The position numbers and the translations under genes were made by a program. This document shows, one piece after another, positions 9,332 to 18,637 of a DNA stretch of 64,000 bases; the stretch's first letter is position 1; the number at the start of each line of letters is the position of its first letter. The DNA comes from Chondrocystis sp. NIES-4102 (GTDB lineage: Bacteria > Cyanobacteriota > Cyanobacteriia > Cyanobacteriales > Xenococcaceae). The DNA lies in the NCBI GenBank assembly GCA_002368355.1, contig AP018281.1:2232001-2296000 (forward strand), written 5' to 3'. The notes below the pieces were generated by a model. That model saw only the letters and a program-made list of their open reading frames with translations, was not told the DNA's origin and ran no database searches.

Positions 9332-9700
9332 TTAAGCTATCATGCCAATGTGAGCAGTAACAATCTGCCATCCTGTTGCAGACATAGCCCAAACTCGCGT
9401 ATAACGAAAGTCGCCATTGGTAGGGATGCCCTTGTAGCTACCAGATAACTGCATTCTTACTGAAACTATCGCTACGTTGTCATATACTTGAATATGTTGC
9501 TCAGAAGGTTGTAATTGATTTATTTTAAACGCACCAGATTGATGAGCAGCTAAATCGTCTGCTTTGCTTAATAACTCCCCGTTATGAGTAGTAATAATAA
9601 TTTCGGGGGCTAATAATTGATCTAAAACAGCAACATCAGAAGTTAGCATGGCATCCCTCAGACGCTCTTCTACTTGAATAATCTGGTTTTTAATAGACAT
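9332..9700 (-). CDS. NTF2-like/DUF4440 family protein
   Basis: Small alpha+beta barrel protein of the NTF2-like superfamily (DUF4440/SnoaL-like type). Evidence is the amphipathic N-terminal helix, the motif LLAPEIIITTHNGELLSKAD, and the strand pattern ending RYTRVWAMSATGWQIVTAHIG. I chose the ATG at 9700 (MSIKNQII), because the 19 residues upstream in the same frame look like read-through of AT-rich DNA. The family has varied enzymatic and binding roles; no substrate can be assigned. It is convergent with the helicase gene and divergent from the methyltransferase of the Hcp operon. Confidence 0.8.
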   Translation of the reverse strand: MSIKNQIIQVEERLRDAMLTSDVAVLDQLLAPEIIITTHNGELLSKADDLAAHQSGAFKINQLQPSEQHIQVYDNVAIVSVRMQLSGSYKGIPTNGDFRYTRVWAMSATGWQIVTAHIGMIA

Positions 9701-9827
9701 TGCGACTAATAAATAATAAACAAACGAAAGACTAACATAACAAAACTTTACCCCCAAACATGAGCTACCTCAAAGACGCAACTGTAACTTAATGTCAAAG
9801 TAAAGGTATCGAGTTTGGATATGACTG

Positions 9828-10592
9828 ATGACAACTACTCTTAATTTTACTACCGCACCAGGTCATCAAGTATTAGCAGCAGCAGGGAAGAAGATATTAC
9901 GCCCAGGTGGAAAAGCAGCAACGGAACAATTATTGAGTTGGGCTAATTTTCAGCCAGGAGACACAGTATTAGAATTAGCAGCTAGTTTTGGAGAGAGTGC
10001 TATTGCGATCGCTAAAAGATTTGATGTTCAAGTAGTTGGAATTGAAAAAAATCCCGCCAGCGTAATTAAAGCTAGGGAAAATATTATTAATGCTAGGTTA
10101 GAAGATAGAGTAAAAATTATTGAGGGTGATATCTTCCATCTAGAAATTAGCGACAAATTTGATTATGTTTTAGCTGAAGCAATTCTTACTATGCAGTCGA
10201 ATGTAGCTAAAGCCAAGATCCTCGCAGCCATTAAAAACTGTCTCAAACCTGGGGGTAAATTTCTAGCTCATGAGATGATAGTCCGTAACAATGAATTAGA
10301 AGTCCGTCAAAGTTTATCCCAAAGCATCCGAGTCAACGCTAACCCTTTAACCATTGAGGAATGGATAAAAATATGTTTGGAAGCTGGTTTGACTATACAA
10401 CAGCAGCAAGTAGGAAAGATGGGTTTGCTTAATTTTAATCAAATGTTACAAGATGAAGGATTATTAGGCACAATCAAAATTGCTTGGAATGTTGCAGTTA
10501 ATCCTAATTTACGCCAAAGAATCTTACAAATGCGTCGTAATTTTCAACAGCAAGCAAATAATCTTGGTTACATGGTTTTTATTAGTAATTAA
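9828..10592 (+). CDS. Class I SAM-dependent methyltransferase, first gene of Hcp unit
   Basis: Rossmann-type methyltransferase. Motif I is VLELAASFGESAIAIAKRF (about residues 45-63), followed by the acidic ribose-binding strand VVGIEKN and the post-motif GDIFHLE; the C-terminal half is helical. Substrate unknown. It is the first of three plus-strand genes, 47 bases before the cupin-globin gene and leading to hcp, so a link to nitrosative stress is inferred from position. An ATG at 9821 opens a seven-codon overlapping frame that ends at 9844; the ATG at 9828 fits the protein. Confidence 0.85.
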   Translation: MTTTLNFTTAPGHQVLAAAGKKILRPGGKAATEQLLSWANFQPGDTVLELAASFGESAIAIAKRFDVQVVGIEKNPASVIKARENIINARLEDRVKIIEGDIFHLEISDKFDYVLAEAILTMQSNVAKAKILAAIKNCLKPGGKFLAHEMIVRNNELEVRQSLSQSIRVNANPLTIEEWIKICLEAGLTIQQQQVGKMGLLNFNQMLQDEGLLGTIKIAWNVAVNPNLRQRILQMRRNFQQQANNLGYMVFISN

Positions 10593-10639
10593 TACGCGCA
10601 ATGCCCCCAAGGGATAAATAAATAAGCAAGGAAATAATT

Positions 10640-11416
10640 ATGACTCTCACGCCCACAACAAATTCTTTCATCGCTAATTTACATGATTTAATTGAATATC
10701 CTAGCAGTGGGGTATTTAGTAAGGTTTTACTCAAAGATAATAATACTCAATACCTTCTTTTTTGTTTAGCTGCTGGTGCGGAAATTAAAGAACATACATC
10801 TACTCGCAATGCTGTTATTACCGTAGTCGATGGCAAGGGTAATCTTAATTTAGATGGGGAAAAGATTACTTTATTACCAGGTGTATTGGTATTTATGCCA
10901 GCTAATGCGCCTCATGCTTTGCAAACCTCCGAAAAACTGGCATTTATTCTCACTTTATCCGAGCATTTACCCAAAAAACAGCAAATTAGCCACCAAAGCG
11001 TCGAAATAGTTAAATCTACTGCCCCTGTACTTAAGCAGCACGGTAAAACAATTACGACTCGAATGTACGAGATTATGTTTAATCAGTATCCAGAAGTTAA
11101 AACACAGTTCGATCAGTCTGCGCAGGCTAATGGTAGTCAACCAGCTAAACTTGCTAATGCTGTTTATAGTTACGCTACTCATATTGACGATCTTGAAGCT
11201 TTAAAAGCAATGGTTGATAAAATTGCCCATCGTCATGTTGATAGTCACGTGCTACCACAACAATATCCCATAGTCGGGGAATGTTTATTACAAGCGATTA
11301 AGGATGTGTTACAAGATGCTGCCACACCAGAAGTCATGCAGGCTTGGACAGAGGCTTATCAATTATTAGCTGAAGTTTTTATCAACCGAGAACAACAAAT
11401 TTACCAGGAAAATTAG
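10640..11416 (+). CDS. Cupin-globin fusion protein (flavohaemoglobin-type globin domain)
   Basis: Two domains in one chain. Residues 1-115 form a small cupin with likely metal ligands His52 and His92. Residues about 117-258 align closely with the globin domain of flavohaemoglobin Hmp: B10 Tyr143 in RMYEIMF, distal Gln167 in GSQPAKL, and proximal His199 in KIAHRH, followed by QYPIVGE and VFINRE. The FAD/NAD reductase part of Hmp is absent, so electrons must come from another protein. It starts 47 bases after the methyltransferase (AAGGA before the ATG) and ends 11 bases before hcp. Nitric oxide binding or dioxygenation is inferred from the intact haem pocket and the neighbour. Confidence 0.88.
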   Translation: MTLTPTTNSFIANLHDLIEYPSSGVFSKVLLKDNNTQYLLFCLAAGAEIKEHTSTRNAVITVVDGKGNLNLDGEKITLLPGVLVFMPANAPHALQTSEKLAFILTLSEHLPKKQQISHQSVEIVKSTAPVLKQHGKTITTRMYEIMFNQYPEVKTQFDQSAQANGSQPAKLANAVYSYATHIDDLEALKAMVDKIAHRHVDSHVLPQQYPIVGECLLQAIKDVLQDAATPEVMQAWTEAYQLLAEVFINREQQIYQEN

Positions 11417-11427
11417 GGGATAAAATT

Positions 11428-13077
11428 ATGTTTTGCGAACAATGCGAACAAACTGCTAGCGGTAATGGGTGTCATCAATGGGGTGCGTGTGGCAAAAGTC
11501 CTCAAGTAAATGCGGTACAAGATTTATTGATTTATTGTTTACGTGGACTTGCACCTGTAGTGCTTGAAGCTAAAAAGTTGGGGATCGAGACGCTAGAAGC
11601 AGATAGATTTACTTGTGAGTCGATGTTTGCAACTATGACTAATGTAAATTTCGATCAGAAACGATTTACAGTTTATATCAAAGGCGCGATCGCTCTACGG
11701 GAAAATCTTAAAGCCCAAATTCAATCGTTAGCAGCTATTAATTGGTCGGATATTTCTAATTATCAACCAGATTATCATGACAGTTTGGTGGAACAGGGAC
11801 AAAATTATAATTTAGAATTAATTGCTCAGTCTGGGGCAAATATCGATATTTTTTCTTTAAAACTTACCGCGCTTTATGGGGTTAAGGGTGCTGCTTCTTA
11901 TACTTTCCATGCTTATGAATTGGGACAAGAAGACGAAGCGGTATATGAATTTGTACAACAGGTATTAGCTAGTATCGATCGCCAGGATCTATCTTTAGAT
12001 GCTTGGGTTAATTTGAATTTGGAAATTGGTAAAATTAACCTGCGGGCAATGGAATTGATTGATCTAGGACATACTAGCACTTATGGTCATCCTGTACCCA
12101 CTCCTGTACCTTTAAATCATCTACCAGGTAAAGCAATTTTAGTGTCGGGACACGATATTAAACAGTTAGCAGCTATCCTTAAACAGACTTTAGATCAGGA
12201 TATTACTGTCTACACCCACGGAGAATTGTTACCAGCCCACGGGTATCCGCAATTAAAAGCACAATACCCCCACTTTTACGGACATTTTGGCACTGCTTGG
12301 CAAAATCAAACTAAAGACTTTGCTAAATTCCCTGGCGCAATTGTTATTACTACTAACTGTCTGATGCCTCCCCACGATCATTATGAAGCTAAACTATTTA
12401 CTTTAGGCCCAGTGGGATATGCTGGTATTAATTATCTGCCTGCAAAAGAAGATGGCACTATAGATTTTACGCCCGTAATCCAAAAAGCTCAAGAATTACC
12501 AGGATTTAGCGAACCATCACCCTATAAAGAGGTTACTACAGGTTTTGCTCATAACGCGGTTTTAACAGTTGCAGATCAAATAATTACTGCGGTTAAACAG
12601 GGTAAGATCCGTCATTTCTTTCTTGTCGGTGGTTGTGATGGGGCGAAACCAGACCGTAACTATTACGCCGAATTTGTCGATCAAGTTCCCGATGATTGCA
12701 TCGTTTTAACCCTTGCTTGTGGTAAATTCCGCTTTTTCGACAAGGAAATGGGCAATATTGCAGGTATTCCCCGTTTATTAGATGTGGGACAATGTAATGA
12801 TGCCTATTCAGCTATTAAAATTGCGATCGCTCTAGCTAATGCCTTTGAAGTAGGAGTTAATGATATTCCCCTGTCTATGATTCTTTCCTGGTATGAACAA
12901 AAAGCAGTGGCTGTCTTACTCACTCTACTTTATTTAGGAATTCAAGATATTCGTCTTGGCCCAACTTTACCAGCTTTTCTTTCAGCCAATGTTTTAAAAT
13001 TGTTATCTGAGAAATATAATCTACAAGCTATTACCACTGCCGATCAAGATTTAGCTGCTTGTTTAGCAAGTAAGTAA
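11428..13077 (+). CDS. hcp: Hybrid cluster protein Hcp (NO/hydroxylamine reductase)
   Basis: Hcp carries a cubane Fe-S cluster and a hybrid Fe-S-O cluster; in Escherichia coli it reduces nitric oxide to nitrous oxide and can reduce hydroxylamine. The N-terminal cluster ligands are Cys3, Cys6, Cys15 and Cys21 (CX2CX8CX5C), closer to the short spacing of the anaerobe type than to that of E. coli. Later motifs such as VGGCDGA, LACGKFRF and DVGQCNDAYSA supply hybrid-cluster ligands. Length 549 is full. It sits 11 bases after the cupin-globin gene, so co-transcription is likely. No hcr reductase gene is adjacent. Confidence 0.95.
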   Translation: MFCEQCEQTASGNGCHQWGACGKSPQVNAVQDLLIYCLRGLAPVVLEAKKLGIETLEADRFTCESMFATMTNVNFDQKRFTVYIKGAIALRENLKAQIQSLAAINWSDISNYQPDYHDSLVEQGQNYNLELIAQSGANIDIFSLKLTALYGVKGAASYTFHAYELGQEDEAVYEFVQQVLASIDRQDLSLDAWVNLNLEIGKINLRAMELIDLGHTSTYGHPVPTPVPLNHLPGKAILVSGHDIKQLAAILKQTLDQDITVYTHGELLPAHGYPQLKAQYPHFYGHFGTAWQNQTKDFAKFPGAIVITTNCLMPPHDHYEAKLFTLGPVGYAGINYLPAKEDGTIDFTPVIQKAQELPGFSEPSPYKEVTTGFAHNAVLTVADQIITAVKQGKIRHFFLVGGCDGAKPDRNYYAEFVDQVPDDCIVLTLACGKFRFFDKEMGNIAGIPRLLDVGQCNDAYSAIKIAIALANAFEVGVNDIPLSMILSWYEQKAVAVLLTLLYLGIQDIRLGPTLPAFLSANVLKLLSEKYNLQAITTADQDLAACLASK

Positions 13078-13142
13078 TGTATCAGCTTTTAGCTTTATGC
13101 AGTCGTAGATCATAGACCCCGAAACATTTAAGTGATGACTTT

Positions 13143-13184
13143 TAGCTATTAGCTATTAGCTGTTGGTTATTAGCTTTTAGCTTC
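13143..13184. repeat. TAGCTAT-type heptamer array
   Basis: Six consecutive heptamers (TAGCTAT twice, then TAGCTGT, TGGTTAT, TAGCTTT, TAGCTTC) lie in the gap between the convergent hcp and radical SAM genes. A CTCC-rich run follows at about 13225-13245. They belong to the same class of seven-base repeats seen elsewhere in the window. Confidence 0.85.
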
Positions 13185-13317
13185 TATTTTTTAATTGCTA
13201 AATGATCGATAATTATTGACTAGACTCCTCCTCCCTACTCCCTATTTGCTTTATCTTATCCTTTAGAGCTACTAACTATCTACTACTAAAAGAACCGATA
13301 ATCCTTGCCAAGCTATA

Positions 13318-13917
13318 TTAATTCTCTAATGTTTTCCCAAACCCAGTAATAATTCTACTACCATCTTTGAGGATATTAATTTCTATTTGCTCCCTCGCCC
13401 AATCAAGTTTATCTTGTAGTTTAGGATTAAAAATATGAACATTCTGCTCACATGATGAAACTATAGATTTATGTTCATTGACTGCTAAAGATTTTACAAA
13501 TACACTATCAATTAAAATGTCTAATTGTGCCAATAATTCTTGACTGCAAGCAGGAGCATATTCCGATTGTAATCTTTCTAAACTAAAGCCTGTAAAAGAC
13601 ATAACATTTAAACCTGCTGCCTTGACTTTTTTAGCTACATCTGTAAGTGCTGGTGCTTGCCAGAAAGGTTCACCCCCAGAAAAAGTTACCCCAGTATTGT
13701 TAGGATTATTTAAGATCTTTTCAACTAAATGTTCAACAGATATCAATTGATTGATTTCAAAAGACCAAGAGTCTGAATTAAAACTACCCTGCAACCAAAC
13801 TACCGCCCTAGAACCTGGGCCATTTACTTGGGATTGATCAACATAACCCATAATATTAAGATGTCCTGGGGGAATTTCTAATAACTTAAGATAGGCATCA
13901 CTATTGGTTTGCTTCAT
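13318..13917 (-). CDS. NrdG/PflA-like radical SAM protein lacking its CX3CX2C motif
   Basis: The frame resembles the short radical SAM activases (NrdG-like, single 4Fe-4S). NIMGYVDQSQVNGPGSRAVVW leads to WLQG at 41-44, and SGGEP is kept at 80-84. In this family WLQG is followed by CxxxCxxC and then FNPDSW. Here WLQG is followed directly by S45 and FNSDSW, so all three cluster cysteines are missing, as if about 21 bases were deleted in frame and the last Cys codon changed to AGT. The frame is otherwise open over 199 codons. It may be a non-catalytic relic or an early pseudogene. It is convergent with hcp. Confidence 0.82.
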   Translation of the reverse strand: MKQTNSDAYLKLLEIPPGHLNIMGYVDQSQVNGPGSRAVVWLQGSFNSDSWSFEINQLISVEHLVEKILNNPNNTGVTFSGGEPFWQAPALTDVAKKVKAAGLNVMSFTGFSLERLQSEYAPACSQELLAQLDILIDSVFVKSLAVNEHKSIVSSCEQNVHIFNPKLQDKLDWAREQIEINILKDGSRIITGFGKTLEN

Positions 13918-14001
13918 CTCATTATTTTATGTTTAGTCTTGCTTAAATAAATAGTAACTCTTTAAGTTAATTGTTTTATTTATTAAGGCAAAAATCCATT
14001 A

Positions 14002-14814
14002 TTAATTAACAAAATTATTATTTTCCAACCATCTTTGAATATCTGCTAAAACTTGATCGGGTATCTCCCAAGGAAAGAGATGGGCAACTTGGGGATAGTT
14101 GATATATTGGCAGTTTTTTAAATTTTGAGCAGTTTTTTGACTGGCGTAGGCGATAATATGGCGATCGCTTTCTCCCGATAACATTAGACTGGGAATATCT
14201 ATCTGATGTAGGTCTTCTAAGCGGTTATATCCCTGTCCAATTGCCGTAAATAAAGCTCTATTCGCTGCCTTCGAGGTTTGAAAATAAGCTGCTACTCCTT
14301 CTTTAGCTAGATAGTTATAAGACTCTGGAGTATGATTGCTAATTAAATAACGAAATAGCGATCGCTTGCCAAAAGTCTCGATATTCCATTCCCAACCTGG
14401 TTTAACATAGTTGACTATACCACCGACACCAGTAAATAATAAGTCTTGCCAAGTTGGTTGAGGATGACTACTTAATGGATGGGCTGCTGTGGCAATTAAA
14501 ATCATCCCCTTAAACCTCTGGGGCATTGCTAAGGCTAATTCCATAGCCATAATTCCCCCCAAAGACCAACCTAATAGCAAACAGTTATCTATCTTATTTT
14601 GATCTAGTAGTTGTGTTAAGTCTTGTAAATGTTCTTTGATTAAGAATTCTTTACTATAACGACTCTTGCCATAACCACGCAAATCAGGGGTAATAGTTTG
14701 ATATTGACGGGATAGATAATTGGTAAATACAGACATAGTAGCAGCCGACCCTGGATGACCATGTAGACAGAGTATTGGTAATCCTTTTCCTTTTATTTCT
14801 GTATTTAATTGCAT
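14002..14814 (-). CDS. Alpha/beta hydrolase
   Basis: Alpha/beta hydrolase fold enzyme of 270 residues. The oxyanion region is LHGHPGS (17-23), the nucleophile elbow GWSLGG holds Ser84, the acid is probably the Asp in SGESDRH and the histidine is that in QVAHLFPWE, so the catalytic triad looks complete. The pattern resembles esterase, lactonase or BioH-type hydrolases; the substrate cannot be given. It lies about 200 bases downstream of ssb on the same strand. Confidence 0.87.
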   Translation of the reverse strand: MQLNTEIKGKGLPILCLHGHPGSAATMSVFTNYLSRQYQTITPDLRGYGKSRYSKEFLIKEHLQDLTQLLDQNKIDNCLLLGWSLGGIMAMELALAMPQRFKGMILIATAAHPLSSHPQPTWQDLLFTGVGGIVNYVKPGWEWNIETFGKRSLFRYLISNHTPESYNYLAKEGVAAYFQTSKAANRALFTAIGQGYNRLEDLHQIDIPSLMLSGESDRHIIAYASQKTAQNLKNCQYINYPQVAHLFPWEIPDQVLADIQRWLENNNFVN

Positions 14815-14957
14815 AATCTTTTAATTTAACAGTTTATAATTAGCGTAAACATAAAGAAAGTATTAAATTATTAAGAAAATTCCTAAAAAACTTTATATTA
14901 ATTAATATAAATTAACTCAGCTAGCAATAAATATAAAAGCTGCAACTTATAAATAAC

Positions 14958-14986
14958 GCACCCAAGACTGTATATAGAATGGGTGC
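14958..14986 (-). terminator. Possible terminator after ssb
   Basis: A 7-bp stem GCACCCA/TGGGTGC with a 15-base loop lies 25 bases past the ssb stop on the minus strand. The tract that follows is only moderately T-rich (GTTATTTATAA), so termination would be weak. Confidence 0.4.
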
Positions 14987-15010
14987 TTAATATTTTTTGG
15001 GGTAAAGAAA

Positions 15011-15484
15011 TTAAAAGGGTATTTCGTCCCACTCATCGCTACCACCACTAGAAACTGGTTCAGCCACTAATTCCAGTTTAGGAGAAGATTTAGGGGTAGA
15101 TTTAGTAGTAACAGCTTCTTGGAAGGAATTACTAGTAGCCTGATAGTTATTAGTACTTGTTTGGGCAAAACTGGAAGAAGCAACATTACCAAGGGGATAA
15201 ATACGAGAGGCGATCAACTTAGCGCGTTTTTCCTTATACCCTTCTTGAAGATTAATAACGTTCATCGATAAACGCCCTTCAATAATAACGTTATCCCCTT
15301 GCTTATAAGTATTCTTAGTTTCTTCGGCTAAATTGCCCCATACTTCCACCTGCACTTTACCAGGTTCTTCGCCTTCCTTACCAGACTCAAACTCAACCAT
15401 CATTGAGGTGACATTTAAATTATCTTGAGTAGAACGTAATTCGGGATCAGTAGTTATTTGTGCCATTAAAACACAGCTATTCAT
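15011..15484 (-). CDS. ssb: Single-stranded DNA-binding protein
   Basis: SSB-type OB fold in residues 1 to about 105, beginning MNSCVLMAQITTDPELRST, then a linker rich in Ser, Thr and Gln and the conserved acidic tail ending DEWDEIPF that docks repair and replication proteins. The length, 157, is normal. N-terminal residues MNSCVLMA differ from E. coli-type SSB and fit the cyanobacterial form. It is 85 bases downstream of the NDP-sugar pyrophosphorylase on the same strand. Confidence 0.9.
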   Translation of the reverse strand: MNSCVLMAQITTDPELRSTQDNLNVTSMMVEFESGKEGEEPGKVQVEVWGNLAEETKNTYKQGDNVIIEGRLSMNVINLQEGYKEKRAKLIASRIYPLGNVASSSFAQTSTNNYQATSNSFQEAVTTKSTPKSSPKLELVAEPVSSGGSDEWDEIPF

Positions 15485-15569
15485 GGGTTTACTACTCCTA
15501 AAGTTAAAATTACTGGGAACTGAACAATTGTACTATTTATCTTAATCAATGGGGAACTTGGTGATACCA

Positions 15570-18086
15570 TTAAATTTGCTCACTATCAACGAAATTTTGA
15601 ATTAAATGACGATATTTTGCCAATTGCTCATCAACCCAACTGCGATCGCTACTATTGGCATAAATATGGACGATAGGTTCACCAGCATCAGGTAGAATTA
15701 AAACCCAATTATCATTTTGTGGGTTAACTATTTTAACACCATCAATTAATTCTAAGTTTTCTGTCCCATGAATTTCCACTAAATAGCGCATCAAAGCACC
15801 CTTAACTTTCCAAGGACAACGCAGTGAGGCAAACTTATGACAAACATTAGGTAAATCATTACGTAGTTCTGCCAGCGATCGCTCTTGAATAGTGAGCATT
15901 TCAATTAATTTGGCAATACTAAACATGGCATCAAAACCAGGGTGTAATTGCGGGAAAATAAACCCCATATCGCTATTGCCTCCTAAAACTACATTAGGAT
16001 TATTTAAAGAAGCCTCCATTAAAGCTGTAGGATTAACCTTTGTCCGCACAACATGACCATCATGACGACGGGCGATCTCTTCGACTGCACTAGAAGTATG
16101 TACAGGTACGACAACGGTGCTACGAGGATTAGCCGTAAAAATTATATTTACCATCAAGGCGGTTAGAGCTTCGCCCCGAATTGGTAAACCAGCCTCATCT
16201 ACTAAAATAAATTGTTCGCCGTTAGCAGATACCTGTACGCCAAAATTTGCCTTCAAAGCTTCTACTACTTGACCTAACTGATCAAGTAAAATTTCTTTTT
16301 GGGTAGCAGAAATTGCAATTTCTTTGAGACTGGCATTTAACACCACAGCATCACAACCAAATTTAGCTAAAAGCTGGGGTAAAATTGCTCCAGATACAGC
16401 ATACACATAATCAATAACAATTTTAGAGCTACTATTGCGAACTGCTGCGATATTAATATACCTTTCAAAGGTACGACTATAAATATCCAAAACTCCACTA
16501 GGATAACTAACTTTGCCAATTTCCTGTACAGCTACCCGCCTTAGATCCTCTTTAAAATAAGTTCCCTCAATTTTCTTTTCTTGGGATTTCGAGATACTAA
16601 TTCCTTGTCTATCAAAAAATTCAATCAATAAATAATCAGGGCGATTAGGTTCTAAACGAATATGAATCCCTCCTGAAACATCCATTAAATTACTCATCAT
16701 CATCGTGCGAGAAATAGGAATAGCCGTAGCCTCCAAATTCTGCACATTAATTCCAGCAGACATTAAACCTGCAATAATCGCCCGACTAATCATACGGGAA
16801 ACACTGCGCTGATCACGAGAGACAATAACCGTCGAACCCAATTTTAAAGTTGAACCGTAGGAAGCCCCCAACTTCACCACAAATTCAGGAGTCAAATCAA
16901 TATTAGCTAGCCCTGTAACTCCCCTTTGCCCAAAAAGATTACGTTGTGCAGTATTGCCCCAAATCAGATTAATATTTAAAATTGCCCCAGATTCAATTCT
17001 TTTACTCGGCCACACCCTTACTCCTGGGGAAATGAGAGCTTCTTCTCCCACAATTGATAAACTTCCTACTACCGATCCTTCCAAAGCTTGCGCTCGACGA
17101 TCCATTCTAGTTCCACGGGAAATCACACAAGCACGTAAATGTGCTTCATCGCCAATAGTTGCGCCATTCCAAATAATTGGACGTTTAAGATTAGCATCTG
17201 CCCCAATGGTTACATTGTCACCAATCACCGTTCCAGATTCAATGCTTACCCTTGCACCAATACGACAGTTATCACCAATTATGGCAGGGGTTTCAATTAC
17301 AGCACTAGCATCAATATAAGTATTATGACCAACCCATACCCCAGGTGATCTTTCCTCATAGGGAAAATCCAACTTAACTTTTTTAGCTAAACCGTCATAC
17401 TGCGCCTCTCGATAGGCTTCCAAATGCCCCACATCACACCAATAACCTTCTGCAATGTAGCCATAGATTGGTTCTCCAGATTCCAAAAGTAAGGGAAATA
17501 AATCTTTAGAAAAATCAACTTCCTCGTTTTCTGGCAGATAATCTAAAATCTCAGGTTCAAGAATATAAGTACCTGTATTAACGGTATCGGAAAAAATTTC
17601 ACTCAAAGAAGGCTTTTCTAAAAAACGATTAATTCTGCCATCCTTATCAGTAATTACCACCCCAAATTCCACAGGGTTAGGTACACGAGTCAAAATTAAT
17701 GTAGCTTGAGATTTTTTTTCACGATGAAAAGCGATCGCAGCTTGTAAATCGAAATCTGTAATGGCATCGCCACTAATGGTAATGAATGTATCGTCTAGCC
17801 ATTGTTGAATATTTTTTACACAACCTGCTGTTCCCAAGGGTTGTTCTTCTTCAACTGCATAGGTCATTTGTACTCCAAAATCACTGCCATCTTGAAAATA
17901 ATCTCGCATCACATCGGGCAGATAATAAAGAGTTGCAATGATCTCTGTAATATTATGACGTTTTAATAAATTAATGATGTGTTCAGCTATGGGACGATTT
18001 AACACTGGTACCATCGGTTTTGGCAGATCACAAGTTAAAGGGCGCAATCTTGTCCCTGAACCCCCAGCCATTAGCACTGCACGCAT
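15570..18086 (-). CDS. NDP-sugar pyrophosphorylase / phosphomannomutase-like fusion
   Basis: Three parts in 838 residues. Residues 1 to about 235 are a nucleotidyltransferase with GGSGTRLRP (8-16) and the sugar-site motif EKP; about 250-370 is a left-handed beta-helix with hexapeptide repeats; the rest resembles phosphoglucomutase/phosphomannomutase. The family is usually called mannose-1-phosphate guanylyltransferase and would make GDP-mannose or a similar activated sugar for glycans. In the mutase part I find neither the phosphoserine loop (TASHNP) nor the DGDxDR metal loop; [15 protein letters not shown] and LVDEAGLPI occupy the places. That domain may be non-catalytic, possibly as a family trait. 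Confidence 0.85.
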   Translation of the reverse strand: MRAVLMAGGSGTRLRPLTCDLPKPMVPVLNRPIAEHIINLLKRHNITEIIATLYYLPDVMRDYFQDGSDFGVQMTYAVEEEQPLGTAGCVKNIQQWLDDTFITISGDAITDFDLQAAIAFHREKKSQATLILTRVPNPVEFGVVITDKDGRINRFLEKPSLSEIFSDTVNTGTYILEPEILDYLPENEEVDFSKDLFPLLLESGEPIYGYIAEGYWCDVGHLEAYREAQYDGLAKKVKLDFPYEERSPGVWVGHNTYIDASAVIETPAIIGDNCRIGARVSIESGTVIGDNVTIGADANLKRPIIWNGATIGDEAHLRACVISRGTRMDRRAQALEGSVVGSLSIVGEEALISPGVRVWPSKRIESGAILNINLIWGNTAQRNLFGQRGVTGLANIDLTPEFVVKLGASYGSTLKLGSTVIVSRDQRSVSRMISRAIIAGLMSAGINVQNLEATAIPISRTMMMSNLMDVSGGIHIRLEPNRPDYLLIEFFDRQGISISKSQEKKIEGTYFKEDLRRVAVQEIGKVSYPSGVLDIYSRTFERYINIAAVRNSSSKIVIDYVYAVSGAILPQLLAKFGCDAVVLNASLKEIAISATQKEILLDQLGQVVEALKANFGVQVSANGEQFILVDEAGLPIRGEALTALMVNIIFTANPRSTVVVPVHTSSAVEEIARRHDGHVVRTKVNPTALMEASLNNPNVVLGGNSDMGFIFPQLHPGFDAMFSIAKLIEMLTIQERSLAELRNDLPNVCHKFASLRCPWKVKGALMRYLVEIHGTENLELIDGVKIVNPQNDNWVLILPDAGEPIVHIYANSSDRSWVDEQLAKYRHLIQNFVDSEQI

Positions 18087-18357
18087 TCTACCTTCTTGCT
18101 CCTTATTTTATTTTAGTTGGCTTGTAGTTATTTTTGTCTTTGGTGACGCTTTGTAGTTAACCAAAACCTAGATTTTCCTACACCTTCAATTAGATTCCCA
18201 AATATATATATGGGGTGATGTTAACTGAGTATTTTAGAACACTGTTTTAATAAGTAGATTGGGAAAAGTTGAATTTAGGATTAAAAGGAAGAAAAATTTA
18301 CAATTGTTAGAATATAGCTGTTATCCATTTATTACTTAGAGTTAGGGTTGAATTAAG

Positions 18358-18552
18358 ATGTCAGATTTAATTACTTTTATCTTGTTATTAGTTTATGGTG
18401 GCGGAATTTGGAAGTTTTTATCTGGCTATAGTCGTACTAATTTTGATCCCAGTTTGTCTAGAAAAGCGGTTCTAGCTTTATTGTGGCCTGTTTTCTTGGC
18501 AACTAATAAATCCTATCGGCGTAATTTTCGTAAAGCTTTAAAAGGAAGATAA
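18358..18552 (+). CDS. Small conserved-type membrane protein
   Basis: A 64-residue protein with one clear hydrophobic segment (about residues 4-20, ITFILLLVYGGGIWKFL), a polar middle (SGYSRTNFDPSL), a second weakly hydrophobic stretch (AVLALLWPVFLAT) and a basic tail ending RRNFRKALKGR. The layout, with Trp and Pro in the second segment, looks like a real small cyanobacterial membrane protein and not a random frame. Function unknown. It lies alone between the divergent sugar enzyme and the convergent leuS. Confidence 0.65.
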   Translation: MSDLITFILLLVYGGGIWKFLSGYSRTNFDPSLSRKAVLALLWPVFLATNKSYRRNFRKALKGR

Positions 18553-18637
18553 AGGCAAGCAGGGAGTGGCGTAGTGAAGTAGCGAGATTGGCTAATATTT
18601 TACTAACCGCACCACTTCAATACATCCCAACACCTAA

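Noticed and set aside
9781-9821. NtcA- or FNR-like site before the Hcp operon
   Set aside because: GTAACTTAATGTCA has only one good half of the GTA-N8-TAC pattern; no convincing palindrome was found.
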